64,000 bases of DNA from UBA7332 sp051657165 (GTDB lineage: Bacteria; Bacteroidota; Bacteroidia; Bacteroidales; UBA7332). A program made the position numbers and the translations under genes. This document shows positions 35,829 through 44,990 of this stretch, one piece after another (position 1 is the first letter of the stretch; each line of letters opens with the position of its first letter). Below the pieces are notes generated by a model, which saw nothing but the letters and a program-made list of their open reading frames with translations, did no database searches and was not told the origin of the DNA. Location: NCBI GenBank assembly GCA_051657165.1, contig JBOFKD010000161.1, positions 1 to 64,000 of the forward strand. Direction: 5' to 3'.

Positions 35829-38800
35829 AGTAGTTTTTATCAATAGCGCATCTATAAGCTACTCCGAAATAAATATCGACGGCAATGTCCATCTGATCGG
35901 AACGCAGGGAGTGGGCAAAAGTACCGCTCTGCGTGCCATCCTGTTTTTTTACAATGCCGACAAGCAGCGACTGGGAATTTCTCGCGAAAAGAAAAGTTTC
36001 GACGAGTACTACTTCCCCTACTCCAATTCCTACATCGTGTACGAAGTGACCAAAGAAGACTCTTCTTTTTGTGTCATAGCCTACCGTTCACAGGGACGTG
36101 TTGCTTTTCGTTTCATCGAAGGGCCTTACAATCAGAGCAACTTCATCGACGAAAACGGCAAAGCTTACGAAAACTGGGAACGAATAAAAGAAGTAATCGG
36201 AAAAGACCTTCTTTACACCCGCAAAGTTGATCGCTACGAAGAGTACCGCGATATCATCTTTGGCAATAATGCCGCTTTAAGTCCTGAGTTCCGACGGTTT
36301 GCACTTATCGAAAGTAAACAATACAAGAATATTCCGCGCACCATTCAGAATGTATTTCTGAACTCAAAACTGGATGCCGAATTTATCAAGCAAACCATCA
36401 TCATGTCTATTGACGAAGAGAGCATCCGCATCGATCTCAATAGCTATATGCATCACCTCGAAGGATTCGAAGGAGAGCTTTCCGATGTACGCAAATGGAC
36501 CGAACGCGATAAAAACGGCGAATTAAAACTTCAGAATCTGGCTAATCAGGTCACTGAAATAGCCTCTTCGATCCGTTTTCTCGAAAGAGAGAAAAAACTC
36601 CTGGCTGAGGAACTAAACTTTGCCATCGAATCCACACGCGAAAAACTTCCTAAAATCGAGAAAAAACTCTTTGATGAGCAACTCGAAGTTGAGAAGAAAA
36701 ACCGCGCTTTGGGTGAACTTGAGTACAAATGGAAACTCAAAAATGATGAGTTTGTCAGCAAAGCAGCCATCTATACCAATAAGCTTCAGGAGGCTAAAAA
36801 GCGCGAGACTTATTACAAATCGCTTCAGATTGACGAGGTCCTGTCACGTGTAAACCGCAAGAACGAGTACACGACAGTGCTTGAGAGCCTGATCAAACAA
36901 AAGCAGGTGCTTCTCACACGCTTCGACAGTATCAATGAGCGCTTTGAGGCTATGGAGCAACAAATTAAAAATCAGCTCCAGGAACTTATTAATATACGTA
37001 ATGAAGAGAAAACAGCTCGTCAGACTGAATTTCTTCAGCGCAAAGAGAGTATTCTAAAACAATATACTGCACTGGATGAGGAGATAAAGGAGAAACACCG
37101 CAAACATCTGTCCATCCTGCAGGAAGAGATCAACCATCTGAATCAGGAGACAAATACGCTGCGGATCAAAGAGGCTGAAATCAAACACAAACGCGTCTTT
37201 GAAGCCGAAACCGAACGCATCAAAAACGAGATCATACGAAATAATCAGGCACTTAACCATGCCGGAAATGAGATCAAGCATATCGAAAATGAACGCAATG
37301 CTCTCAAAAAGGACTGGGCTTATCAGCAAGAGAAACTGGAATCTGCTACTCAGCACAAACAGGAGATACTCAAACAGGAGATCAATCGCATAAGCGAAGA
37401 GACTGACGCCATCAACCTGAAGCTTGATTCGTTCAAAGGCTCGCTGTATGACTGGCTGAATACGGAATATCCGGGCTGGGAAGAAACGATCGGGAAAATT
37501 GTCGACGAAGAGAAAATCCTTTTCTCTCACGGACTGAATCCTAAATGGACAGGGAATCCCGAAAATGGACTTTTCGGACTCCAGCTTGACCTTTCCGATG
37601 TAGACCGCAGAGTAAAGACAGCAGCTGACTATCAGCAGGAGCTAAAAATACGTACAGATCTTCTGACAGAGAAAAAAGAAGAACTGAAAGCTCTCACGCT
37701 GGAACTCGAGACCAAGAGCAATGAACTGAAAGAAGCCTATCTGCCAAAGATCAAACAACTCAAAGAAAAGCTGTTTGAACTGAATTATCAGATCGGACAA
37801 TACACCGTTCAGCAGGATAAACTAAATCTTCAGCTCATTGAAACAACCGAAAGGGAAAGCTCCGAAAAAGAACGTGATCTCTCTGCCGTACGTGCATCCA
37901 TAGACCGTATTTCGGAAACAAAACTCCGCCTGAACGCTGAACTCAGTCAGACGGAAGAAACGCTGAAAAAAGAAGTCCTGAAAACAGCTAAAGAAAGAGA
38001 TAAGCGTATTGCAGAAGTCGAAGCCGAATGCAACAATTATCTGAAAGAGACTGAAGCCGGACTTCAGATATATCGTGCCGAAGCAAAAGAGAAAACCGAC
38101 AAACTACGCAACGAACAGCTTGCTGAACTTGCCGGGAAAGGGATTGACACGAATCAGATTGATCAGCTCGACAAAGATATCAGACAGGCAAAAGCCGAAC
38201 TGGACTTCATCGAGAAGCACCGCGATCTGGTTATCGAATATCGCAAAGACAAAAAAGAACTCTTCGACTTAATGGATGAGTTTAAAGCGAAACAAAAGCA
38301 ATTCCGCGATCAGATGGAGATTGAAAAAGAGCAACAGCAGAATCAGCGTAATAAACTCAAACAGGAGATCAAACTGATCGACAATATGATTAAAACGCTG
38401 ACTACAGAACAGACTCAACTCAACGAGAATCTTCGCGAAGCCGACCAGTTCCGTCTGACCGATTGCTATGCTTCCGTTAAATCAATCACGCAACACACCG
38501 AAAGTGAGAAAAGTTGCAAAATCATTGTCGGATTGCTCAATCAGAATCACTTCAAAGGCATCGAACGTCAGACGCAGCTCCAGGAAGCAGTCCATCGTTT
38601 TACAGGCAATTTCTCGGAAAAGAATGTATTCAAATTCCGGACAAACCTGGTCGAACAAAGCGAATTCATGACCTTTGCTCAGGATCTGCAGGAGTTTATG
38701 GACGAACATAAGATTGAAGAATATCAGAACCGTCTGAATCAGAAATATACGGATATCATCACACTCATCGGGCGCGAAACATCCGATCTTATTTCCAAAG

Positions 38801-39465
38801 AAGGACTGATCCAGCGTATCATCAAAGATGTGAATCAGGATTTTATCGACCGAAATTTTGCCGGAGTAATCAAAAGCATAGCTATGCGTATCGTATCGAG
38901 CGAAAACCGCATTGTACAATTGCTCATGTCTATCCGCGATTTCAGTACAGACACACTCTTTGATCTGGGCGAAGCCAATCTGTTCTCTTCCAGCGATCGT
39001 GAACGAAAGAACAATCAGGCGATAGACCTGCTCAAACGCCTGGTCAAAGAAATCACGATGAGCAAAGAGCGCGAAATCGGACTCTCCGACTCCTTCGAAC
39101 TTCAGTTCCGTATTGTAGAAAACGACAACGACAGCGGTTGGGTTGAGAAACTATCCAATATCGGCTCCGAAGGAACCGACGTTCTCGTAAAAGCCATGAT
39201 CAACATCATGCTGCTGAATGTATTTAAAGAGAAAGCATCCAAACGATTCAGCAACTTTAAATTACATTGCATGATGGATGAAATCGGTAAATTACACCCG
39301 AACAATGTAAAAGGAATCCTGGAATTCGCCAACAGTCGAAACATTCTGCTGATCAACGGATCACCAACATCCTACAATGCCGTGGATTACAAATATACTT
39401 ATCTGCTGGCTAAGGATAATCGCAGCGTGACCATCATCAAGCGGTTAATAAAAAAAGGAGCCTGA
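35812..39465 (+). CDS. MksB/JetC-like SMC ATPase
   Basis: SMC-type ATPase of 1217 residues. Walker A is GTQGVGKST at 30-38. Two very long charged coiled coils span about 235-540 and 610-920. They are separated near residue 543 by a short non-coiled segment (GSLYDWLNTEYPGWEETIG ... NGLFGLQLDLSD) that I take as the hinge. The signature region reads LSNIGSEGTDVLVKAM (from 1114) instead of LSGGE, close in style to MukB. Walker B with catalytic Glu is MMDEIGKL (D1156, E1157). It is expected to extrude or entrap DNA with the two preceding gene products. Wadjet operons add the nuclease JetD, which is absent here. Confidence 0.85.
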   Translation: MRYLNKVVFINSASISYSEINIDGNVHLIGTQGVGKSTALRAILFFYNADKQRLGISREKKSFDEYYFPYSNSYIVYEVTKEDSSFCVIAYRSQGRVAFRFIEGPYNQSNFIDENGKAYENWERIKEVIGKDLLYTRKVDRYEEYRDIIFGNNAALSPEFRRFALIESKQYKNIPRTIQNVFLNSKLDAEFIKQTIIMSIDEESIRIDLNSYMHHLEGFEGELSDVRKWTERDKNGELKLQNLANQVTEIASSIRFLEREKKLLAEELNFAIESTREKLPKIEKKLFDEQLEVEKKNRALGELEYKWKLKNDEFVSKAAIYTNKLQEAKKRETYYKSLQIDEVLSRVNRKNEYTTVLESLIKQKQVLLTRFDSINERFEAMEQQIKNQLQELINIRNEEKTARQTEFLQRKESILKQYTALDEEIKEKHRKHLSILQEEINHLNQETNTLRIKEAEIKHKRVFEAETERIKNEIIRNNQALNHAGNEIKHIENERNALKKDWAYQQEKLESATQHKQEILKQEINRISEETDAINLKLDSFKGSLYDWLNTEYPGWEETIGKIVDEEKILFSHGLNPKWTGNPENGLFGLQLDLSDVDRRVKTAADYQQELKIRTDLLTEKKEELKALTLELETKSNELKEAYLPKIKQLKEKLFELNYQIGQYTVQQDKLNLQLIETTERESSEKERDLSAVRASIDRISETKLRLNAELSQTEETLKKEVLKTAKERDKRIAEVEAECNNYLKETEAGLQIYRAEAKEKTDKLRNEQLAELAGKGIDTNQIDQLDKDIRQAKAELDFIEKHRDLVIEYRKDKKELFDLMDEFKAKQKQFRDQMEIEKEQQQNQRNKLKQEIKLIDNMIKTLTTEQTQLNENLREADQFRLTDCYASVKSITQHTESEKSCKIIVGLLNQNHFKGIERQTQLQEAVHRFTGNFSEKNVFKFRTNLVEQSEFMTFAQDLQEFMDEHKIEEYQNRLNQKYTDIITLIGRETSDLISKEGLIQRIIKDVNQDFIDRNFAGVIKSIAMRIVSSENRIVQLLMSIRDFSTDTLFDLGEANLFSSSDRERKNNQAIDLLKRLVKEITMSKEREIGLSDSFELQFRIVENDNDSGWVEKLSNIGSEGTDVLVKAMINIMLLNVFKEKASKRFSNFKLHCMMDEIGKLHPNNVKGILEFANSRNILLINGSPTSYNAVDYKYTYLLAKDNRSVTIIKRLIKKGA

Positions 39466-39499
39466 TCTCCCTTTGACAACTGACATCAGTACACAAGTC

Positions 39500-39550
39500 A
39501 GAAGCGGATTGTAAGCTATAAAAAAGTAGCCTGCAATCCGCTTTCTTTTT
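39500..39550 (+). terminator. Intrinsic terminator of the condensin-like operon
   Basis: An 18-bp stem with a few mismatches (39501-39518 with 39527-39545) is followed by TTTTT. It lies 35 bases past the SMC gene stop and closes the operon without a fourth gene. Confidence 0.88.
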
Positions 39551-39597
39551 ACCATAAGAGTAAAGGCATTGTCTTTAGCCTTTTAGCATTGCCTTTC

Positions 39598-39750
39598 TCA
39601 CTTAAGTGGTGCATAGATTTGTGTTTGCACGGGTAAGTGGTCGGAGGCTATTTGTGTGGTGCTGTCTTTTATTGTTCCGCTTTCATAGACCTGATATTTC
39701 TTTGGCAGTTTTTTGCCGTAGTAGAATATATAGTCGATGCATCTGTCGGG
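39598..39750 (-). pseudogene. Out-of-frame 3' end of the EEP nuclease domain
   Basis: Read one frame over from the gene above it, this stretch encodes the missing end of an EEP domain: PDRCIDYIFYYGKK, then IASDHLPVQTQIYAPLK and a TGA at 39598-39600. The SDHLPV segment carries the catalytic His of the family. A single missing base in the C run near 39748-39750 would explain it. Confidence 0.8.
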
Positions 39751-41339
39751 AAGTTTGCCGGATATGTTTTGTACATATCGTTGCTTACGGGTGTGAAGTT
39801 TTTCAGCATTTTATTCAGTGTCGGTGATCCGGGTGTTGCATTGAAATCGCCGGCTATGAAGATTGCTTTTTTCTTACGTGCTTTGTCGCCTTTGATAAAG
39901 TCTCTGATGCTTTTATTTATAATATCTACTGATGCAAGCTGATCTTCCGGGGTGAGTGAAAGATGGGTATTGCAGAGTATGTAGTTTTTAAATTCAGCAA
40001 TCAGCAGACTTCTTTTTTCTTCTCTTCCGGGAAGAGGTATCATTTTCAATGCCAGAGGTTGTTCTTTTGAGAGTATACCTATGCCATATTTTCCGCCCTG
40101 AAATTCAATGGACGGAGAAAAGGTGGCGTGCATTCCGGTGAGTGCAGATAGTTTAGCCAGTACGTCAATGTTTGTGCGCTTTGTGACGCTATCAAGCTCC
40201 TGAAGGGCTATCACTTCGGCTTTGCTATCTTTTATAACACGGGCAATAGCTTCGTAATCGCGACTTTTGAGAGAATCTATTGCTATGCAGTTATGAACAT
40301 TGTAGCTCAGGATTTTTACGACATCTTTCTTTGAGAAGAAGTTTGCTTTGATAAGGGTTTTAATTCCTACTTTTTTGCTTTTAGGAGGTTGCCCGGCTGT
40401 GGCTATACTGCCGGTATAAACAGAGGGATTGCCATTGATGACGTTGTTGTTCAGGAAATAGAGTATTTCGTCTCTATAATCATCCATGGCTGAATTGGCC
40501 ACTACGTGTGTGGCATTATCAACGGTAAGGAAATAGTGAGGTGCACCTATTTTATTCAGTTGCTTCGCAATGATTTCGGATCCGTAGAAGCTACCCAGGA
40601 GGGTTTTCACTTTGTTGTATGGCACATTGCAATCGGCGTTGCCATGAAACATCTGGATAGGTGCAGGAATTGTGTCCCACTTTATTTTGCCTCTTTTTTG
40701 AGGTATAGCTCCGGCAAATGAGATTACTCCGGCATAGTTGAAGTCTGCCGGAAGGACATCAGACAAAGCATATTTTCGGGCAACAGTGTTGTTTATTTTA
40801 TAATATTCGCCTGTGAGTACAGTGATCGCTCCGGCGCTTGATCCGCAGGTAACAATCAGATTCGGGTTTATATTGAAGTCTGCGGATTGAGAGAGAATAT
40901 AGTTTGTGGCTGTGTACAGATCTTCCACCGCAGTATTCACGGAATTAAAGAGGAGGTTGATCATCTTATCAGGACTCATTTTTGGAAAATGACCGGTTTT
41001 TGCCACCTGATCAGCCAGAGGTTTCAGTCCTAGTCTATAATCAATGGAAAAGACTGTGAATCCATTTTCAACCAACCATTCAAAATATCCGATATATCGG
41101 GGTTCGTCTCTTTTTCCGGTGAAGAAACCTCCGCCAAAGACAAAAACAACAGCTGGTTTTTGGTTTCTCTCAAAAAGAAGTTTTCCTGCTCCCGCAATCG
41201 GTGAGTATTTATCCAGAAAGAGTGAATCCTGATCTTTTACGGCATAGAGACAGGTCTCTTTTTTTATGATTGTCTTTTCCTGCGAAAAGGTATGTCCTGT
41301 AATGAGAAGAATAAAAGAGAGTAGTATTATGCGTTTCAT
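39669..41339 (-). CDS. Alpha/beta-hydrolase fused to an EEP-family nuclease/phosphatase, frameshifted near the 3' end
   Basis: Exported protein (signal peptide 1-19), 556 residues as read. Residues 25-300 are an esterase-type alpha/beta hydrolase: oxyanion loop FGGGFFTGKRDEP, nucleophile Ser in TCGSSAGA, Asp in HGNADCNVPY and His in NATHVV. Residues 335-535 are an endonuclease/exonuclease/phosphatase domain: ILSYNVHNC, ALQELDS, NTHLSL and GDFNATPGSP. The frame then diverges and ends without the SDH motif, which is present one frame over down to 39598. As written the nuclease half would lack its catalytic His. It could be a real mutation or a sequencing error. Confidence 0.85.
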   Translation of the reverse strand: MKRIILLSFILLITGHTFSQEKTIIKKETCLYAVKDQDSLFLDKYSPIAGAGKLLFERNQKPAVVFVFGGGFFTGKRDEPRYIGYFEWLVENGFTVFSIDYRLGLKPLADQVAKTGHFPKMSPDKMINLLFNSVNTAVEDLYTATNYILSQSADFNINPNLIVTCGSSAGAITVLTGEYYKINNTVARKYALSDVLPADFNYAGVISFAGAIPQKRGKIKWDTIPAPIQMFHGNADCNVPYNKVKTLLGSFYGSEIIAKQLNKIGAPHYFLTVDNATHVVANSAMDDYRDEILYFLNNNVINGNPSVYTGSIATAGQPPKSKKVGIKTLIKANFFSKKDVVKILSYNVHNCIAIDSLKSRDYEAIARVIKDSKAEVIALQELDSVTKRTNIDVLAKLSALTGMHATFSPSIEFQGGKYGIGILSKEQPLALKMIPLPGREEKRSLLIAEFKNYILCNTHLSLTPEDQLASVDIINKSIRDFIKGDKARKKKAIFIAGDFNATPGSPTLNKMLKNFTPVSNDMYKTYPANFPTDASTIYSTTAKNCQRNIRSMKAEQ

Positions 41340-41365
41340 ACTGTGCTTGTTTAAGGGTTAAGGCG

Positions 41366-41373
41366 CAAAAATA
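41366..41373 (-). promoter_or_regulatory. Candidate -7 box for the hydrolase-EEP gene
   Basis: The minus strand reads TATTTTTG, 26 bases before the start codon. Confidence 0.5.
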
Positions 41374-41451
41374 ATTATTTTATTATACTTTAAATAAAAG
41401 AGAAAGGAGTATTACGGAGAGAATGCTGTTCATTCCGCAAACTGATTATTT

Positions 41452-41487
41452 AAAAAAAAGAGGATGACCCGGAAGGATCATCCTCTT
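41452..41487 (-). terminator. Intrinsic terminator of the RND efflux operon
   Basis: A 10-bp stem (41459-41468 with 41478-41487, AAGAGGATGA) is followed on the minus strand by a run of eight T, 31 bases past the last gene of the operon. Confidence 0.9.
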
Positions 41488-41518
41488 TATCGTTATAGCC
41501 TGAGCTTAAGAAGCTGTT

Positions 41519-41812
41519 TTAGATAGTTGCTTCAATATTCCATACGAAGGCTCTGAGACCTAACAGTTCGTTTCGCTTATCCAGACTGCGAAGTAAGGAA
41601 AGGAGTTCTTCTGTTTTTTCGGCCGGAACCATTGTAAGTATAGAAGAGTTGAGAGTAGGCCATGCGTGAGTCCCGAAATGGGATTCTCCGGTGTGAGATC
41701 CTCTCCCCTGTGTTTCTTCCCAGAATGAGAATCCTATGATTCCCAGCTCGTCGAATATCAGTGTGATATCGTCGCGCACTGCCTGATTAAAAGATATAAA
41801 TACTGCTTTCAT
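41519..41812 (-). CDS. Small PII-like protein of the RND efflux operon
   Basis: Protein of 97 residues beginning 16 bases after the RND pump gene and therefore on the same transcript. The size and alternating strand-helix pattern (MKAVFISFNQAVRDDITLIFDE, SSILTMVPAEKTEELLSLLRSL) suggest a ferredoxin-like, PII/CutA-type fold. A His/Glu-bearing loop (GSHTGESHFGTHAW) could bind a metal or nucleotide. Comparable small genes follow RND pumps in other Bacteroidetes. A regulatory role on the pump is a guess from position. Confidence 0.7.
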   Translation of the reverse strand: MKAVFISFNQAVRDDITLIFDELGIIGFSFWEETQGRGSHTGESHFGTHAWPTLNSSILTMVPAEKTEELLSLLRSLDKRNELLGLRAFVWNIEATI

Positions 41813-41828
41813 ATTTTAGAATGCTTTA

Positions 41829-44800
41829 TTATGCTTTTGATTTTAGCGACTCTAACATCGCGATTTCTTCCTGAGCTTTCTTCGCTTTCTTACGTTCATC
41901 CCGCTGAGAGAAGAATGTGTATACTACCGGGATTACCAGAAGGGTAAGCATGGTAGAGAAAGCTAGTCCGCCGATAATTACGATTGCCATTGGCTGCCAC
42001 ATCTCTGAACCTTCAGTCGGAAGTACGGCCATCGGGATCATACCGAGAAGTGTGGTGGCTGTGGTCATCAGTACGGGACGAAGACGTGATTTACCTCCGG
42101 AAACGATCGCTTTGAATGTGTCGTCGCCACGCTCGCGGTTCAGGTTGATAAAGTCGACCAGTACGATACCATTTTTCACAACAATACCTACGAGCATGAT
42201 ACCCCCGATAGCGGCAGTAATACCCAGCGGTGTGTTTGTGATAAACAGTGACAGGATAATACCTGTAACGGCAAACGGCAACGAAAGCATGATAATGAAC
42301 GGTGCAGAGAATGATTCAAACTGCGATGCCATTACTATGTAAACAAGAAGGATTACCATAAGAAGAAGGACTCCCAGGTCGGCAAATGACTCTTGCTGAT
42401 CTTCGAAAGAACCCCCTACTTTAATACCAAAGTCAGCCGGAACATCCATTTGTTTCAACTCTTTGTTGACACCGGCCACAACCTCACTCAGTGGTGCACT
42501 AGGCACGGAAACTGAAAGTGTGACCATACGTTCACGGTTTTTACGTTCGATGGACGGAGGTGACATCACCTCTTTTACCTGCGCTACCTCTTTGAGTTTC
42601 ACACCTTGTCCCTGACTGTTGTAGAGCATGATATTCTGGATAGCATCCAGCGACTGACGGTGTTCTTTTCCGTAGCGTACTACGATATCGTATTCGTCTC
42701 CGTCTTCGCGGAATTTAGAGGCCGTAAGACCGTTGATACGGTTACGCACATACTGTGCAGCAGTAGCATGCTGAATGCCCTGAATAGCCAGTTTCTTACG
42801 ATCAAAGACTACCTGATATTCAGGTTTGAAATCTTCGCGGCTGATGAGTACATCTTTTGCACCGGGAACATTCTGAATCACCTGAGATTTCAGTTGTTCG
42901 GCAAATGCATTGGTACGGTCAAAGTCGTATCCGTAGATCTCGACATCTACCGTAGGCACACCCATACCACTACCTTTACGTCCGCCCGGATTCAGCTCCG
43001 AAGTTTTTATTTCGGGGAAGTTGGCTAGATCAACACGCATAGAGTCGGCCAGTTCGAAGATCGAACGCGAACGGTCCTTGATGTTTTTGAAACGGATATT
43101 ATAGTTAATGATATTATCGCCGTTGCTCTGCATAATTACCGCAAAGATATTATCGTCATCAGCTGTACCCAGCGTATAGTTCAATGCTTCAATTTCGGGA
43201 TATTTCTGTAACCAGATATCCGAGATCTTTTTAGCTGTTTCGCGTGTAAGCTCCACACGTGTACCTGTTTCGAGTTTAAGAACACCACTCATCTGAGCAT
43301 TGTCCGAAGGCGGGAAGAACTCTGTCTGAAGCAAAGTACCCATGAACAGCGTGGCTACCAGAATAGCGACAGCTCCTGATATGGTGATGAATCTGTGGCG
43401 AAGTACCCAGCGAAGAATCTTCTCGTAGAAATTATCAAGTCCATCCAGGAAGATTTCGATCGGACGATAGACAATCATAAAGATTTTGGAGCGTCCCGGA
43501 TCCTGTTTAAGCAACTGAGAACACAACATCGGTGTAAGCGTAAGTGCTGCAATAGTAGAGAATACGATGATAATCGTAACCATCCATCCAAGAGGTTTGA
43601 ACATCAGTCCGGCCATACCGCTTACGAGAGTAAGCGGGAAGAATACGGCAGCTACGGTCAGTGTAGTAGCAATAACGGCTACCCCTACCTCATTGGTTCC
43701 GTAGATAGATGCCTGTTTCGGAGGTGAACCACGTTCGATATGTGTGGTGATATTTTCAAGTACCACGATCGCATCATCCACCACCATACCGATGGCTATG
43801 GAGAGAGAGGACAGCGTGATTACGTTCAGTGTATTATCGGATATAAGCAGGTATACAAAGGATGCAACCAGCGATACCGGAATAGTGATGATAATAATGA
43901 ATGTAGCTCTCCATCTTCCAAGGAAGAATAATACAACCAATACGACGAAAAGGAATGCATAGAATACGGTTTCTGTCAATCCGGCAATACTGTTTTTAAT
44001 ACTGTCGGATGTATCCATAAGTACCGAAAGTTTCACATCCGGAGGCAGATTGCGCTGAATCTCCGGAAGAGCTGCTTTCACTTTATCGGCAATATCTACA
44101 GTATTGGCTCCCGACTGTTTCAGAATCACAATAGAAGCACCCTGCTGGCTGTTCGTATAAGATTCTTCCAGTTTATCGCGGCTGGTATCTTTCACCTCAG
44201 CAATATCGCTGATTTTAACCACACGGTCTTTGTTGGCAAGGACGACAATATTTTTGATCTCGTCGCTTTCAACAAACTCACCCTGCACACGTAAAGAGTA
44301 AGTATCCGAACCAATATCGAGTGTACCACCCGGAAGGTTCATATTCTCGGAAGCCAGGATCTGACCAATCTGTTCGATAGTCAGGTTGTAAGCTTCGAGC
44401 ATTTTAGGATCCAGATTAACCTGAACCTGACGTTCGGGAGCTCCGGAGATAGACACAGACCCTACCCCGTCGATGCGGTTAAGAGCATTTGCCACACGGT
44501 CGTCCAGTATTTTATATAATGCCGGTAAGCTTTCTTTGGATTCAACAGAAAGAATAATAACCGGGATCATATTGGTACTGAAACGGAAAATCGTAGGTGT
44601 GTTCGTGCCATCAGGAAGCTGAGATTTAAAGATGTCCAGTTTGTCGCGAATATCATTCACGGCCACATCCAGATCCGTTCCCCATTCATACTCCAGTGTA
44701 ACAACCGAGAAGTTGTCCATGGATTTAGAACTAATATCTTTCAGGTCATCAACCGTATTCAGACCATCCTCCACGAGACGCGTAACGTTGGTCTCCACAT

Positions 44801-44972
44801 CTGAGGCATTGGCTCCCGGATATGAGGTCATCACCATCAGCTGGTTAGACTCAAAATCGGGCAACAGGTCGATAGACAATTTACTTAAGGAATAAAGTCC
44901 AAAAACAATTACTGCCAAAAAACACAACATAGTTGTGATCGGTTTTTTGACGGCTGTTGCATATATACTCAT
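41829..44972 (-). CDS. RND efflux pump, inner-membrane permease (HAE1/AcrB type)
   Basis: Proton-driven tripartite efflux permease, 1047 residues, with twelve transmembrane helices and two large periplasmic domains. The proton-relay aspartates are in AIGMVVDDAIVVLENI (near residue 405), which marks a drug or organic-molecule pump rather than a CusA-type metal pump. The porter domain begins with LLPDFESNQLMVMTSYPGA. Substrates are unknown. It forms an operon with the membrane fusion protein, the outer-membrane channel and a TetR regulator upstream. Confidence 0.95.
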   Translation of the reverse strand: MSIYATAVKKPITTMLCFLAVIVFGLYSLSKLSIDLLPDFESNQLMVMTSYPGANASDVETNVTRLVEDGLNTVDDLKDISSKSMDNFSVVTLEYEWGTDLDVAVNDIRDKLDIFKSQLPDGTNTPTIFRFSTNMIPVIILSVESKESLPALYKILDDRVANALNRIDGVGSVSISGAPERQVQVNLDPKMLEAYNLTIEQIGQILASENMNLPGGTLDIGSDTYSLRVQGEFVESDEIKNIVVLANKDRVVKISDIAEVKDTSRDKLEESYTNSQQGASIVILKQSGANTVDIADKVKAALPEIQRNLPPDVKLSVLMDTSDSIKNSIAGLTETVFYAFLFVVLVVLFFLGRWRATFIIIITIPVSLVASFVYLLISDNTLNVITLSSLSIAIGMVVDDAIVVLENITTHIERGSPPKQASIYGTNEVGVAVIATTLTVAAVFFPLTLVSGMAGLMFKPLGWMVTIIIVFSTIAALTLTPMLCSQLLKQDPGRSKIFMIVYRPIEIFLDGLDNFYEKILRWVLRHRFITISGAVAILVATLFMGTLLQTEFFPPSDNAQMSGVLKLETGTRVELTRETAKKISDIWLQKYPEIEALNYTLGTADDDNIFAVIMQSNGDNIINYNIRFKNIKDRSRSIFELADSMRVDLANFPEIKTSELNPGGRKGSGMGVPTVDVEIYGYDFDRTNAFAEQLKSQVIQNVPGAKDVLISREDFKPEYQVVFDRKKLAIQGIQHATAAQYVRNRINGLTASKFREDGDEYDIVVRYGKEHRQSLDAIQNIMLYNSQGQGVKLKEVAQVKEVMSPPSIERKNRERMVTLSVSVPSAPLSEVVAGVNKELKQMDVPADFGIKVGGSFEDQQESFADLGVLLLMVILLVYIVMASQFESFSAPFIIMLSLPFAVTGIILSLFITNTPLGITAAIGGIMLVGIVVKNGIVLVDFINLNRERGDDTFKAIVSGGKSRLRPVLMTTATTLLGMIPMAVLPTEGSEMWQPMAIVIIGGLAFSTMLTLLVIPVVYTFFSQRDERKKAKKAQEEIAMLESLKSKA

Positions 44973-44990
44973 AACTTATTAATCTATTCG

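Noticed and set aside
37054..37530. 158-residue minus-strand ORF inside the SMC gene
   Set aside because: A shadow of the coiled-coil coding sequence in another frame; hydrophobic by mirror of the charged codons.
38482..38919. 145-residue minus-strand ORF inside the SMC gene
   Set aside because: Shadow frame of a well-supported gene.
39598..41339. JetD/MksG nuclease completing a Wadjet operon
   Set aside because: It lies on the opposite strand, is exported, and carries esterase and EEP domains, not the TOPRIM-like domain of JetD.
42606..43028. 140-residue plus-strand ORF inside the RND pump gene
   Set aside because: Shadow frame; the pump is intact and conserved over this part.
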